Made by a program: the position numbers and the translations under genes. A stretch of 18,209 nucleotides of DNA from Campylobacterota bacterium (lineage in GTDB: Bacteria; Campylobacterota; Campylobacteria; Campylobacterales; Sulfurovaceae): positions 1-18,209 of the forward strand of contig DRQB01000213.1 in the NCBI GenBank assembly GCA_011330645.1. Reading direction: 5' to 3'. Below are positions 6,989-14,293 of the stretch, one piece after another; the stretch's first letter is position 1, and every line of letters begins with the position of its first letter. Under the pieces are notes generated by a model, which was given only the letters and a program-made list of their open reading frames with translations, did not search any database and had not been told where the DNA came from.

Positions 6989-8224
6989 CTAGAATTTAAA
7001 TTGATATTGTAATAATACGGCATTGTCTTGGAAGAAAGCTCCACCTGCATATCCACGGAATACAGTTTTTGCATTTGCATCACCTGCATCTCCACTCGCT
7101 AACACATAGTTGACTTGAACACGATGTCTATTTCTACCTCTTCTAGCTTTTCTGTCCATTTTATTGTTTTTAGGATTGATATAGTAGTTAAGACCGATGT
7201 ATGTATTGGCTGCATCTGCACTGACTGCACCCTTATCTCCTGAACCACCAATATATTTAACTGCAGCTTCAAGTGTATCAGTCAAATAATAGGTACCAGT
7301 CAATGCAAGAGTCTGAACATCCCAACCATCTACACCTCTAATATTTTGAACATCATAGTATTCAGCTTTAACATTGGCTCTGTCAAAATGAGAATCAATA
7401 CCCGCGTTGAATACCTTATAATCTTCTAAAGCAGTGGTTACAATTGTATTTTTCTTCACATCTTTCGCACCATTGGTACCACCTGCTTCTTTAGATACAC
7501 CATATGAGACTTCTGCATGTAATTCTTGACCCCAGTCAAACATTAAACGCCCCATATATGCTTCTCCATTTCCGGCATTTGCATTAACGACAGCACCTGA
7601 ACGTCCAGCTTGTCCCGCAAACATCAAGTCATATCCAAACCCTTTCCACGGTCTTTCATGTCCCATTTCAAGACCATTTACTTTACCATTATTCCCAAAA
7701 CCAATATCACGACCTGAAACCATAATACCAAAGTCACGTTCAAAGGCTAACTTTTTATCAAATCCACGTTTAATTACATCAAGGTTCCATCCTGGAATAG
7801 TGAACCCCATACCTACTGGTGTTTTTATAACCCCCGCTTTAACAACCAAAGCATCATCAAATTTATACGAGATAAAAGCATCTTTAATTAACTCTGGTAC
7901 ACCAATACCATTTTTATTTGAACCATCTTTTGCAAAGTCTAAAAATACTTTGGCTGCAAGTGGTCCTGAGAAATATTTCCATCCTAGACGAATACGATCT
8001 GCTTGAAATTTATAATCACCTGTTTTAGTGACACCATCACCAAATCCCACACCAATTTGTGAGAAACCAAAGAATTTATGTTTACTTTTCCATGCTACTT
8101 TTGCGGGTGCATCTGTATTTACCATTGGTTCCATTGGCGTGATGTCTCCACCTGCCATTAATGCTGTACTTCCCATAAGTAACGCTGCAGTTACTACACC
8201 TAATTTAATTGTTTCCTTGTTCAT
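6989..8224 (-). CDS. Outer-membrane beta-barrel porin (phosphate-selective porin O/P-like)
   Basis: A 411-residue protein with a signal peptide (1-24, ending ALMA). A long run of alternating polar and aromatic strands ends in YQFKF with a terminal Phe, the standard signature of an outer-membrane barrel recognised by the BAM machinery. It resembles single-chain porins annotated as O/P-type or OprO-like. One Arg/Lys-rich segment (MDRKARRGRNRHR, about 353-365) might form a positive loop for anion passage. As the first gene after soxB and head of the accessory operon it could admit thiosulfate or another sulfur anion; that substrate is inference. It probably has its own promoter (see 8270-8299). 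ATG start with an AAAAGGGG ribosome site. Confidence 0.8.
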   Translation of the reverse strand: MNKETIKLGVVTAALLMGSTALMAGGDITPMEPMVNTDAPAKVAWKSKHKFFGFSQIGVGFGDGVTKTGDYKFQADRIRLGWKYFSGPLAAKVFLDFAKDGSNKNGIGVPELIKDAFISYKFDDALVVKAGVIKTPVGMGFTIPGWNLDVIKRGFDKKLAFERDFGIMVSGRDIGFGNNGKVNGLEMGHERPWKGFGYDLMFAGQAGRSGAVVNANAGNGEAYMGRLMFDWGQELHAEVSYGVSKEAGGTNGAKDVKKNTIVTTALEDYKVFNAGIDSHFDRANVKAEYYDVQNIRGVDGWDVQTLALTGTYYLTDTLEAAVKYIGGSGDKGAVSADAANTYIGLNYYINPKNNKMDRKARRGRNRHRVQVNYVLASGDAGDANAKTVFRGYAGGAFFQDNAVLLQYQFKF

Positions 8225-8269
8225 TACTACCCCTTTTTATTATTGTCTTTACGACTTAATTTTGCTTAT

Positions 8270-8299
8270 GCTATAGTTAGGATGTGATATTACATCACA
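8270..8299 (-). promoter_or_regulatory. Candidate porin promoter with CRP-like inverted repeat
   Basis: On the minus strand a -10-like TATAGC lies at 8275-8270. Directly upstream, 8283-8299 is an inverted repeat, TGTGAT-N5-ATCACA, covering the -35 region. It resembles a CRP/FNR-family half-site pair, but with a 7-base gap between TGTGA and TCACA rather than the usual 6. A repressor or activator of this family may bind here; identity unknown. Confidence 0.4.
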
Positions 8300-8305
8300 A
8301 CCAGT

Positions 8306-8365
8306 GTGCCCCATCTCCCCAAAAAGAAGAGACTAACAATGTTTTCATACAAAGAGATGGGGCAC
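8306..8365. repeat. 12-bp inverted repeat between soxB and the porin gene
   Basis: GTGCCCCATCTC at 8306-8317 is the exact reverse complement of GAGATGGGGCAC at 8354-8365, with a 36-base loop. It begins 8 bases after the soxB stop and is far richer in G+C than its surroundings. No T tract follows the stem on the minus strand, so it is not a standard intrinsic terminator. A 3'-end stabilising stem for the sox mRNA or a partial terminator are both possible. Confidence 0.6.
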
Positions 8366-8373
8366 GGTTTAAC

Positions 8374-10152
8374 TTATGCACATGTTGCACCTTTAACTGG
8401 ACATCCACAATCCATGTCTAATATTTTCACATTAGATTCTAGTGGAATATCAATAGTCTTTTGTCTACGAATATAATCACTCACCACCTCATAGACAGGT
8501 CGAATTGCTTTTTCATCTAAGTTTTCACCTACATTTTGTAAGTTACCACCCCATGATGAAACCCTATAGGTTTTTTTCATATCTATTGGCTTACCTCCTA
8601 TCATAAAGTCAGAAATACGTTTACCCGATGGTGCAGAAATTTTGATGCTATAACTAGCCCCCGTCATTCTACTCATGTCTCCACCTTGTTGTAACAGTGG
8701 ATTTGCGTTAAAGACATTATCTGCGATATCTTCTACAAGTTTAGCAATCACTTCTCCTTTTAAGTCAAAAGTATAAACTTCCGGGTAGGTAATCGCTGTC
8801 ATTTCATAAACATGGTCTTTAAGTATTGGGTCACCTGGAAGTACGGTTGTACCCCATCTGTAGCCTGGGTTAAAGTTAATGTCACACTTCATCTCATCTT
8901 GAATCGCCATACCTATGAGTGAATCAAAGGTTGAATAGAAAGTATCTCTTTTGTAAAGTAGACCTTTTGTTGTACCCAACACTTCACCCAGCTCTTTGTC
9001 AAATGGCTTATACCATTTAGCAATAAGATCCTCTCCTGCTTTATCAGCAGGAATAAGATGTGAAGCCACAGGGATAAGCTTAAAGTTGTAATCTACCACT
9101 TTTTTATCTTTGATATCCAAGTCAAGTCTAGAGATATATTTACCATGACTTCCAGAGATAATAATCACTGTATCGTTTACGATGATAGGCTCTGGGCTAG
9201 GATCATGTGTATGTCCACTTAAAATAAAGTCAATACCATTTACCTTTTTAGCAAGCTCTTGGTCTACAGAGAAACCATCATGGCTAAGTACAACAATAGC
9301 ATCTACTTTTTTCTCTTTACGAAGCATGTTTACATACTCTTGTAAAGACTCGTGACGTAAGGCAAAACTCCAACCTTCGGTAAACTTTTTAGGGTTTGCA
9401 GTAGAGGTAAACGGGAACGACTGTCCGATGATACCTATCTTCGCACCACCAATTTCCTGAATGGAATATGGAGGGAAAATAAGCTCTTCAAACTCATCCG
9501 AGAAAGGGTCATTATCAATCACATTTTGTGAAATAAACTCACCATTTAGTTTCCCAATAAGTTCATGCACACGCTCTTTACCATACGTAAATTCCCAGTG
9601 TCCTACCATCACATCTACACCCAAATAGTTTTGCGCATCGACGATGGCTTCTCCATCGGTTTTAAGTGCTACCGCTGTACCTTGCCATGTGTCTCCAGAG
9701 TCAAGAAGAATTACATTCTTTTCTCCTCTCTCTTTTTTCACATGGTCGATAATAGGTTTCATATGTGCAATACCACCCATTTTTCCAAACTTTTTAGCAA
9801 GTTCTGCAAAATCATTATGGGTATCAAAGTAAGCATCTAAAGAACCTGGTTGAATACCATAATACTTTTGGAAACTCTCTCCACAAATAAATCCTGGTGT
9901 ACCCACCAAGTTTTTTGCAGAGATCAAAGTTGATGGTTCTCTCCAATAGAGTGGTTTAATATGCGCATGTAAATCACATATATGAAGGATCGTTGCTTTA
10001 CCTTTTGGTTCAAAAGAAACCACATCAGAAAAGCTTAATTTTTTAATCTTCTCTTTTGCTGCATCTCCTGCAAAAAGATTGGTTCCTCCGGCAACACCTG
10101 CTAAACCAAGTGCTGAAGCTATCTGGAGGAAGTCTCGTCTGTCTATTTCCAT
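8374..10152 (-). CDS. soxB: SoxB, thiosulfohydrolase of the Sox complex
   Basis: A 592-residue periplasmic enzyme that hydrolyses the sulfate group from SoxY-bound S-thiosulfonate. It starts with a Tat signal (DRRDFLQIA, residues 4-12), consistent with export of a folded metal protein. The 5'-nucleotidase-type dimetal site is visible: D60 and H62 in ICDLHAHIKP, D151 and D154 in LLDSGDTWQG, GHWEFTYG at 184-191 (the SoxB-specific version of the GNHE motif), then LSHDG and SGHTHDP. The C-terminal domain ends in a Cys-containing tail (DCGCPVKGATCA), an unusual four-Cys end worth noting. It is the last gene of soxXYZAB, 9 bases after soxA. The ATG follows AAGGGGATATT. Confidence 0.96.
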   Translation of the reverse strand: MEIDRRDFLQIASALGLAGVAGGTNLFAGDAAKEKIKKLSFSDVVSFEPKGKATILHICDLHAHIKPLYWREPSTLISAKNLVGTPGFICGESFQKYYGIQPGSLDAYFDTHNDFAELAKKFGKMGGIAHMKPIIDHVKKERGEKNVILLDSGDTWQGTAVALKTDGEAIVDAQNYLGVDVMVGHWEFTYGKERVHELIGKLNGEFISQNVIDNDPFSDEFEELIFPPYSIQEIGGAKIGIIGQSFPFTSTANPKKFTEGWSFALRHESLQEYVNMLRKEKKVDAIVVLSHDGFSVDQELAKKVNGIDFILSGHTHDPSPEPIIVNDTVIIISGSHGKYISRLDLDIKDKKVVDYNFKLIPVASHLIPADKAGEDLIAKWYKPFDKELGEVLGTTKGLLYKRDTFYSTFDSLIGMAIQDEMKCDINFNPGYRWGTTVLPGDPILKDHVYEMTAITYPEVYTFDLKGEVIAKLVEDIADNVFNANPLLQQGGDMSRMTGASYSIKISAPSGKRISDFMIGGKPIDMKKTYRVSSWGGNLQNVGENLDEKAIRPVYEVVSDYIRRQKTIDIPLESNVKILDMDCGCPVKGATCA

Positions 10153-10161
10153 AATATCCCC

Positions 10162-10938
10162 TTATCTCTTTAAACCAGGGATAGCAATTTTTTTCTTTTT
10201 ATCTGCCCCAAGTTTTGTTACATATACTTCTAATGCAACCATCTCCTTAGAACCGATAGGAATCACTTTAAGCAATGCATTTTTCATACATCCCTGAAAT
10301 CTTCTTTGTGGCGTTCTAAGACTAGATTTTGTCATACGGTATGCTGGCCATGTACCACCAACTGCTACTTCTCCCAAATCTGGAAGAGGTTGTGTTCTAA
10401 GTACCTGTCCCACGATATCAGCAGAGTGACAAGAATTACAAGAAAGCCCTCTTCCTCCACGTGCAGTCATATATGTTTTTTTACCTAGTGCATACGCTGC
10501 TTTAATATGCTCATCTGCTTCCACATCTATACCAATAACTTCGTCATTTGCTAAAGATTTAACATAGGCAAGCATAGAGAACATTTTTCCTGATTTAAGT
10601 TTTGTTTTCTTTTTACCTTGTTCAACTTCCATGGCTTGAAGTACTTGATCAATCCCTACAACATTCCCAAGTTTTTTAATGTATCTTGGGAATCCTGCAA
10701 TATATTTTGGTAAATCTTTTTCTGAAACACCTAAGAATTTAGCCAAAGCTTCTTCTCCACCTAGTGATTCTTCTAAAATTTCTCCACCCTCTTCTACATA
10801 TATATCAGCAGGGTTGTTTTCTAACATCTCTTTATACATTGCTCTATCTGCATCACTCATAGCAAACTGCTCTCCAGCATTAAGCTGAAGCATTGCCATC
10901 GTGCTTAGAAAAGCAAGTGATAATATTACTTTTTTCAT
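10162..10938 (-). CDS. soxA: SoxA, monohaem cytochrome subunit of the SoxXA thiosulfate-loading enzyme
   Basis: A 258-residue protein with a signal peptide (1-21, ending LNA). SoxA forms the oxidative disulfide between thiosulfate and the SoxY cysteine. One haem site is present, C167-N-S-C170-H171, followed by the active-site Cys C217 in RRFQGCMKNA, which carries the persulfide haem ligand in studied SoxA proteins. The N-terminal haem site of dihaem SoxA proteins is absent; the corresponding region (about 80-100) has no Cys, so this is the one-haem type. It starts three bases after soxZ, with its ribosome site (AAAGGAT) inside the end of soxZ. Confidence 0.95.
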   Translation of the reverse strand: MKKVILSLAFLSTMAMLQLNAGEQFAMSDADRAMYKEMLENNPADIYVEEGGEILEESLGGEEALAKFLGVSEKDLPKYIAGFPRYIKKLGNVVGIDQVLQAMEVEQGKKKTKLKSGKMFSMLAYVKSLANDEVIGIDVEADEHIKAAYALGKKTYMTARGGRGLSCNSCHSADIVGQVLRTQPLPDLGEVAVGGTWPAYRMTKSSLRTPQRRFQGCMKNALLKVIPIGSKEMVALEVYVTKLGADKKKKIAIPGLKR

Positions 10939-10941
10939 GAC

Positions 10942-11280
10942 TTATCCTTTTGGCTTAAGTTTTTTACTCTTAGAGTTTTTTTCACCTGTATTATCTGTGT
11001 AGTCCACAGTAATTTTTCCTTTACCTGGTACTTTCAAGTTTACAGAGAAGTAAGGGTTTGTTGAAACTGTTTCCCATACTTTCATTGTTGTAAATGGTTT
11101 TCCGTCAAGTGAAAAAGTAATATTGTCGATAAAGTGAGCAGGTTTAACTTTACCTGTTTTTTTATCTTTTTTTAGTCCAGTATCCATTGGGTGAATAACA
11201 ATAAAATCTACTTTTACTGTATCTCCTACTTTAAACTTTTTAGGTTTAATTTTAATCATCGATTTTCTAGCTTCTGCCAT
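10942..11280 (-). CDS. soxZ: SoxZ, partner of the sulfur carrier SoxY
   Basis: A 112-residue immunoglobulin-like beta protein without a signal peptide, expected because SoxZ is co-exported with Tat-bearing SoxY. Recognisable family segments are KVGDTVKVDFIVIHPMDTG (residues 17-35, one strand-loop block), HFIDNITFSLDGKPF and WETVSTNPYFSVNLK. A short Lys-rich insert (KKDKKTGKVK) and a Lys-rich C-terminus (NSKSKKLKPKG) give it a strong positive charge. It follows soxY after a 59-base gap, the longest within the sox operon, which can fold back on the soxZ ribosome site (see 11288-11333). Confidence 0.94.
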   Translation of the reverse strand: MAEARKSMIKIKPKKFKVGDTVKVDFIVIHPMDTGLKKDKKTGKVKPAHFIDNITFSLDGKPFTTMKVWETVSTNPYFSVNLKVPGKGKITVDYTDNTGEKNSKSKKLKPKG

Positions 11281-11287
11281 TTTAAGT

Positions 11288-11333
11288 CCTTTAAATATTC
11301 AATTTTTTATAACGCTTTTGTCTCTTTTAAAGG
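11288..11333 (-). repeat. 8-bp inverted repeat in the soxY-soxZ gap covering the soxZ ribosome site
   Basis: CCTTTAAA (11288-11295) and TTTAAAGG (11326-11333) are exact reverse complements with a 30-base AT-rich loop. In the mRNA the arm nearest soxZ contains the AAAGG of its ribosome site. The stem is weak (mostly A-U) and could modestly tune SoxZ translation, or mean nothing. Confidence 0.3.
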
Positions 11334-11339
11334 TTGAAA

Positions 11340-11807
11340 TCAACCACATCCACCGATAGTTACTTTCACTGGTTTTGCTGCTCTTAAAAAGCTGCCATCA
11401 CTCATTTCTACAAGGGCGACAACATCTTGTGTTCCACCAAGTTTTACTCTCGTTGCAAAGTATCCTTTTCCATTCATTGGTGTGAGCATTACATCTGCAC
11501 ATCTTGCATTACCATTTTTTGTAGTCAATACATGAATCGCTTTCACATGATCTGCTTCCGTCATAGGAGACTCTACATTTACTTTTACAGGTACTACTGC
11601 ACCATTTTCTGCAATTTCTGGTACGGTAAGTGATACTTTATCACTATCACTCACTGCTTTACCTCCTGTAATTGCTGAGACTGCAGCATCATAAGTTATT
11701 GCATTTCCACCCTTAGGTGCGTCTTTTGCTAAAAGTGCTGAGGGACTTGTAACTGCGGCTACGGCAGTAACTGCACAAATACTTTTTAAAAAATTTCTTC
11801 TTTTCAT
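11340..11807 (-). CDS. soxY: SoxY, covalent sulfur-substrate carrier
   Basis: A 155-residue protein that carries Sox intermediates on the cysteine of its C-terminal arm. The sequence ends TIGGCG, placing Cys154 in the conserved GGCG(G) swinging arm. The N-terminus MKRRNFLKS is a Tat signal, so SoxYZ is exported folded. I chose the ATG at 11805-11807 because it sits directly before the Tat motif and follows AAGGATAAAAAGA. A further ATG 78 bases upstream would add a long Lys/Arg-rich leader and run into soxX. It starts 19 bases after the soxX stop. Confidence 0.95.
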   Translation of the reverse strand: MKRRNFLKSICAVTAVAAVTSPSALLAKDAPKGGNAITYDAAVSAITGGKAVSDSDKVSLTVPEIAENGAVVPVKVNVESPMTEADHVKAIHVLTTKNGNARCADVMLTPMNGKGYFATRVKLGGTQDVVALVEMSDGSFLRAAKPVKVTIGGCG

Positions 11808-11826
11808 TCTTTTTATCCTTTGGTAA

Positions 11827-12402
11827 TTATTTTTTCTTTTTGTCTGATACAATATATGCGGTGTAATCACAAATCTCTTGTTCATTAAAGAGTCCTGTGG
11901 TTAAATTGACAGTCATATGTGTATTTGGATTATCTATACGAGGATCAGCAATCTTTTGATACACAAACTGTGCATCTCTTGCTTTTGTGTCAATAAAATT
12001 TTCTTTATAACTTTCAAGTGATGGACCAATATTTCCCGCACCTCTTGCACCTTCTATGTTATGACATGCAACACAGTTACCAAACTGCTTAGGCTTTTTC
12101 TTGACTTTGCCATCTTTACCTTTTTTCTCTACAAACTTCACTAGTCCTTCAGGTGCTGGCTTTTTAGCCTTTTTCCCATTGAGGTTATGGAACATATATT
12201 TCCCTCTGGCAATGGCTTTAGGGTCATTGAGGTCACAACTCTTTGGCATTGTGTACTCTTTGGCTGCAGGGAACATATCTTTCTCTATCATCTTTGTTGC
12301 TTCTGGCATATCATATGCTTTTGTCAAATCTGCAGCAAACAGTGATGCCGATGCTGAAAAAAACAATGTTGTCAAAGCTAAGTGTTTGATTTTTGTATGC
12401 AT
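11827..12402 (-). CDS. soxX: SoxX, cytochrome c subunit of SoxXA
   Basis: A 191-residue protein with a signal peptide (about 1-24, ending LFAA). It has one haem site, C110-V-A-C113-H114, and the probable axial Met163 in NTHMTVNLTTGLF, followed by the family segment NEQEICDYTAYI. A Lys-rich insertion (about 77-106) precedes the haem site and the protein ends in four lysines; both add charge that might help it dock with redox partners. SoxX accepts the electrons from SoxA-catalysed thiosulfate coupling. First gene of soxXYZAB, with its own promoter and the paired 11-bp repeats upstream. The ATG follows AAAAGGAGTATGA. Confidence 0.95.
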   Translation of the reverse strand: MHTKIKHLALTTLFFSASASLFAADLTKAYDMPEATKMIEKDMFPAAKEYTMPKSCDLNDPKAIARGKYMFHNLNGKKAKKPAPEGLVKFVEKKGKDGKVKKKPKQFGNCVACHNIEGARGAGNIGPSLESYKENFIDTKARDAQFVYQKIADPRIDNPNTHMTVNLTTGLFNEQEICDYTAYIVSDKKKK

Positions 12403-12433
12403 TCATACTCCTTTTTATAGTGTTTCGAGAAGT

Positions 12434-12439
12434 ATCATA
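12434..12439 (-). promoter_or_regulatory. -10 element of the soxXYZAB operon
   Basis: TATGAT on the minus strand at 12439-12434, about 31 bases before the soxX ATG, leaves a short leader with the AAGGAG ribosome site. Four bases separate it from the proximal 11-bp repeat, which occupies the -35 region. No good standalone -35 hexamer is visible, typical of an activator-dependent promoter. TATAAA nearer the gene was rejected because its start point would lie after the ribosome site. Confidence 0.55.
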
Positions 12440-12443
12440 ACAA

Positions 12444-12465
12444 GGAAGTGTAAAAAAAGTGTAAA
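12444..12465 (-). promoter_or_regulatory. Tandem 11-bp direct repeat upstream of soxX, candidate response-regulator operator
   Basis: On the minus strand TTTACACTTTT is followed immediately by TTTACACTTCC: two same-orientation half-sites with an 11-bp period, 4 bases from the -10 element. The only other such tandem pair I found in the window is at 3992-4013, before the DUF302-like genes. This geometry is characteristic of OmpR/PhoB-family regulators. The gene for such a regulator lies in the operon immediately upstream. Confidence 0.7.
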
Positions 12466-12469
12466 AATA

Positions 12470-12500
12470 AATAAATAACTATTAAAAAAAATTATTTATT
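12470..12500 (-). terminator. Weak all-A/U inverted repeat after the kinase gene
   Basis: AATAAATAA (12470-12478) and TTATTTATT (12492-12500) are exact reverse complements with a 13-base loop, overlapping the kinase stop codon and followed on the minus strand by a T-rich run. The 9-bp stem has no G-C pair, so it would be a poor terminator. Read-through from the signalling operon into sox is plausible. Confidence 0.25.
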
Positions 12501-13644
12501 AAAATATATATTTAAAAACTGTACCTTTACGAACTTCTGAAGTAACTGTTAGCTTGACACCTTCTTCATCAATAATTTGTTTGACAATATTCAGACCAAT
12601 ACCAAAGCCTCCTTTGGACTCATTCTCTCTGTAGTAGCGTGAAAATATTTTATCTACATTCTCAATACCAATCCCATAATCTTCTACCATAAATACTATT
12701 TTATCCTCTTCTTTATAGAGTGAGATATCTACTTCACTTTGATGATGGCTGTATTTGATAGCATTAGAGATAGTGTTGTCTACAATACGTTGCAGTTTTG
12801 TTTTTGAAAAGGTATGTACAATATCATCTTCAAGGTTTGCTTGTAGTTCTATCTCTTTTAAATGGGCAACTTCCTGAAAATAATCCACCCTGTTTTGGAT
12901 AAACTCTCCCAGATTGATCTCATGATAGGTACGTTTCACCCGTCCCTGTTTTACCAAATAATCCATATCATTATAAATCGTTGCCAAGGTTTTTGAAGCA
13001 GCTTTCATCCGTTGAAGATATTTATTGTCTCCATATTTGTTTGCAAAAAGGTCTGCATTAAGATTGATAATACTCAAAGGGGTATTGATTTCATGCATAG
13101 AGTCTTTGATGAAGTTATCCAGTTGTGTATTGAGCTTTTCAAAGGGTTTGGAAAAGTTTTTGAGCAATAAAAATGAGAAAGCAAACAGTGACAAAATAAT
13201 TGCCATAAGCACCAAGGCTGCGAAATAGTATATTTTATTGGCTGTATGCTGCGTGGAGACAAGCAGATAATTGGCACCAAAATAGTACCCTTCTGGTAGC
13301 GTATATATGTAATAGTAGTCATTTCTTTTTTTATGAAAGCCCTCCGTAAAAGAGGTGGGTTCAAAGTCAAGTGTAGAAAAGAGGGTTTGGTATTTTGCAT
13401 CATACAAGGCAGCCTTATAGGCTTTATAGCGTGGGAAGTGGTAGACCTTTTTACTATTATCATACCCTTGCATGGAATGAATAATCTGTTTAGACTGGTT
13501 TTGCAGGGACAGCTTTACTTTTGCCTCATCTATCTGCAAAAGTAACACCACATAGACAATCAATGGTGCCATAAGCAACAGCGCCAATATAGCTGTATAG
13601 CGCAGTGCATACTTCTTTGCAAAAGCCTCGGTATTAAATATCAA
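12499..13644 (-). CDS. Membrane histidine kinase of the sox-linked two-component system
   Basis: A 381-residue kinase with two membrane segments (about 17-36 and 139-161) framing a short periplasmic loop of about 100 residues rich in Tyr. The catalytic core follows: H184 in DSMHEINTPL (phosphorylated His), N-box around N294 (DNTISNAIKYS), G1 DYGIGI (322-327), F-box RYYRE and G2 GGFGIGL (345-351). There is no HAMP or PAS domain between membrane and core. The start is TTG (13642-13644), inside the end of the regulator gene (11-base overlap), with TAGGATACAG as ribosome site; no ATG is available before the first helix. It phosphorylates the regulator encoded just before it. The signal is unknown, perhaps relayed from the cache protein. 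Confidence 0.88.
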   Translation of the reverse strand: MIFNTEAFAKKYALRYTAILALLLMAPLIVYVVLLLQIDEAKVKLSLQNQSKQIIHSMQGYDNSKKVYHFPRYKAYKAALYDAKYQTLFSTLDFEPTSFTEGFHKKRNDYYYIYTLPEGYYFGANYLLVSTQHTANKIYYFAALVLMAIILSLFAFSFLLLKNFSKPFEKLNTQLDNFIKDSMHEINTPLSIINLNADLFANKYGDNKYLQRMKAASKTLATIYNDMDYLVKQGRVKRTYHEINLGEFIQNRVDYFQEVAHLKEIELQANLEDDIVHTFSKTKLQRIVDNTISNAIKYSHHQSEVDISLYKEEDKIVFMVEDYGIGIENVDKIFSRYYRENESKGGFGIGLNIVKQIIDEEGVKLTVTSEVRKGTVFKYIF

Positions 13645-14293
13645 TACTGTATCCTACCCCACGTACATTTTTAATAAAATCTTTTTCAAGTTTTTTACGC
13701 AAGTTTCCTACCTGTACGCGTATATTGGCGGAGTCAACCCACTCTCCCCAGACCTCTTCCCAAAACATTTCACAACTGACTACAGAACCTCTTTGCTTAA
13801 TAAGAAGTTCCAAAATTTTTGTTTCTGTTTTTGCCAGGGTAATACCTTTGTTTTCCAACATCAGTTTCATCTTTTTAACATCATAGCTATAGCCATGAGG
13901 CAGTTCTATAATCTCTTCATTGGAAGCAAAACACTGTAATTTTACGACTTGTTCCACACGCAGTTTCAACTCTGCCAAATCAAATGGTTTGCGTATATAA
14001 TCACAGGCACCGCACTCATACCCACGACTCAAATCATCTATATCTGTAAGCGAGGTAATAAAAATTGCTGGTGTTTTATTGCCGTCATTGCGCAGTGTTT
14101 CCAACATTTCAAAACCGTTTTTTTCACCAGGCACTTTGACATCCAACAGAAACAGATCAAAACTCTCTTCATAAATAGCATCATAGGCAAGATCTGATTG
14201 GGCATAACATTTGACCTCATAGCCAGAATCTTCCAAAAACTCCTGCATACTGAGTGCCAAGACTGTTTCATCTTCCAATATAAGTATTTTCAT
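13634..14293 (-). CDS. OmpR/PhoB-family response regulator
   Basis: A 219-residue transcription regulator. The receiver domain (about 1-118) has acidic residues E7/D8, phospho-acceptor D51 in FLLDVKVPG, T80 and K102 (RKPFD). The C-terminal winged helix (about 125-219) has ITLAKTETKILELLIKQ, a recognition-helix region SANIRVQVGNLRKKLE and the ending RGVGYSIDI, all standard for the OmpR subfamily. It overlaps the cache sensor gene by four bases and the kinase gene by eleven. The operon ends directly upstream of soxX, where a tandem 11-bp repeat suits this type of regulator. Control of sox is inference from position and motif. Confidence 0.9.
   Translation of the reverse strand: MKILILEDETVLALSMQEFLEDSGYEVKCYAQSDLAYDAIYEESFDLFLLDVKVPGEKNGFEMLETLRNDGNKTPAIFITSLTDIDDLSRGYECGACDYIRKPFDLAELKLRVEQVVKLQCFASNEEIIELPHGYSYDVKKMKLMLENKGITLAKTETKILELLIKQRGSVVSCEMFWEEVWGEWVDSANIRVQVGNLRKKLEKDFIKNVRGVGYSIDI

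Noticed and set aside
11808..11885. Longer SoxY starting 26 codons upstream
   Set aside because: It would add a Lys/Arg-rich leader overlapping soxX. The ATG at 11805-11807 directly begins the Tat signal MKRRNFLKS and has a proper ribosome site.
12414..12419. TATAAA as the soxX -10 element
   Set aside because: Transcription would start after the AAGGAG ribosome site. TATGAT at 12434-12439 leaves a workable leader and matches the spacing at the DUF302 promoter.
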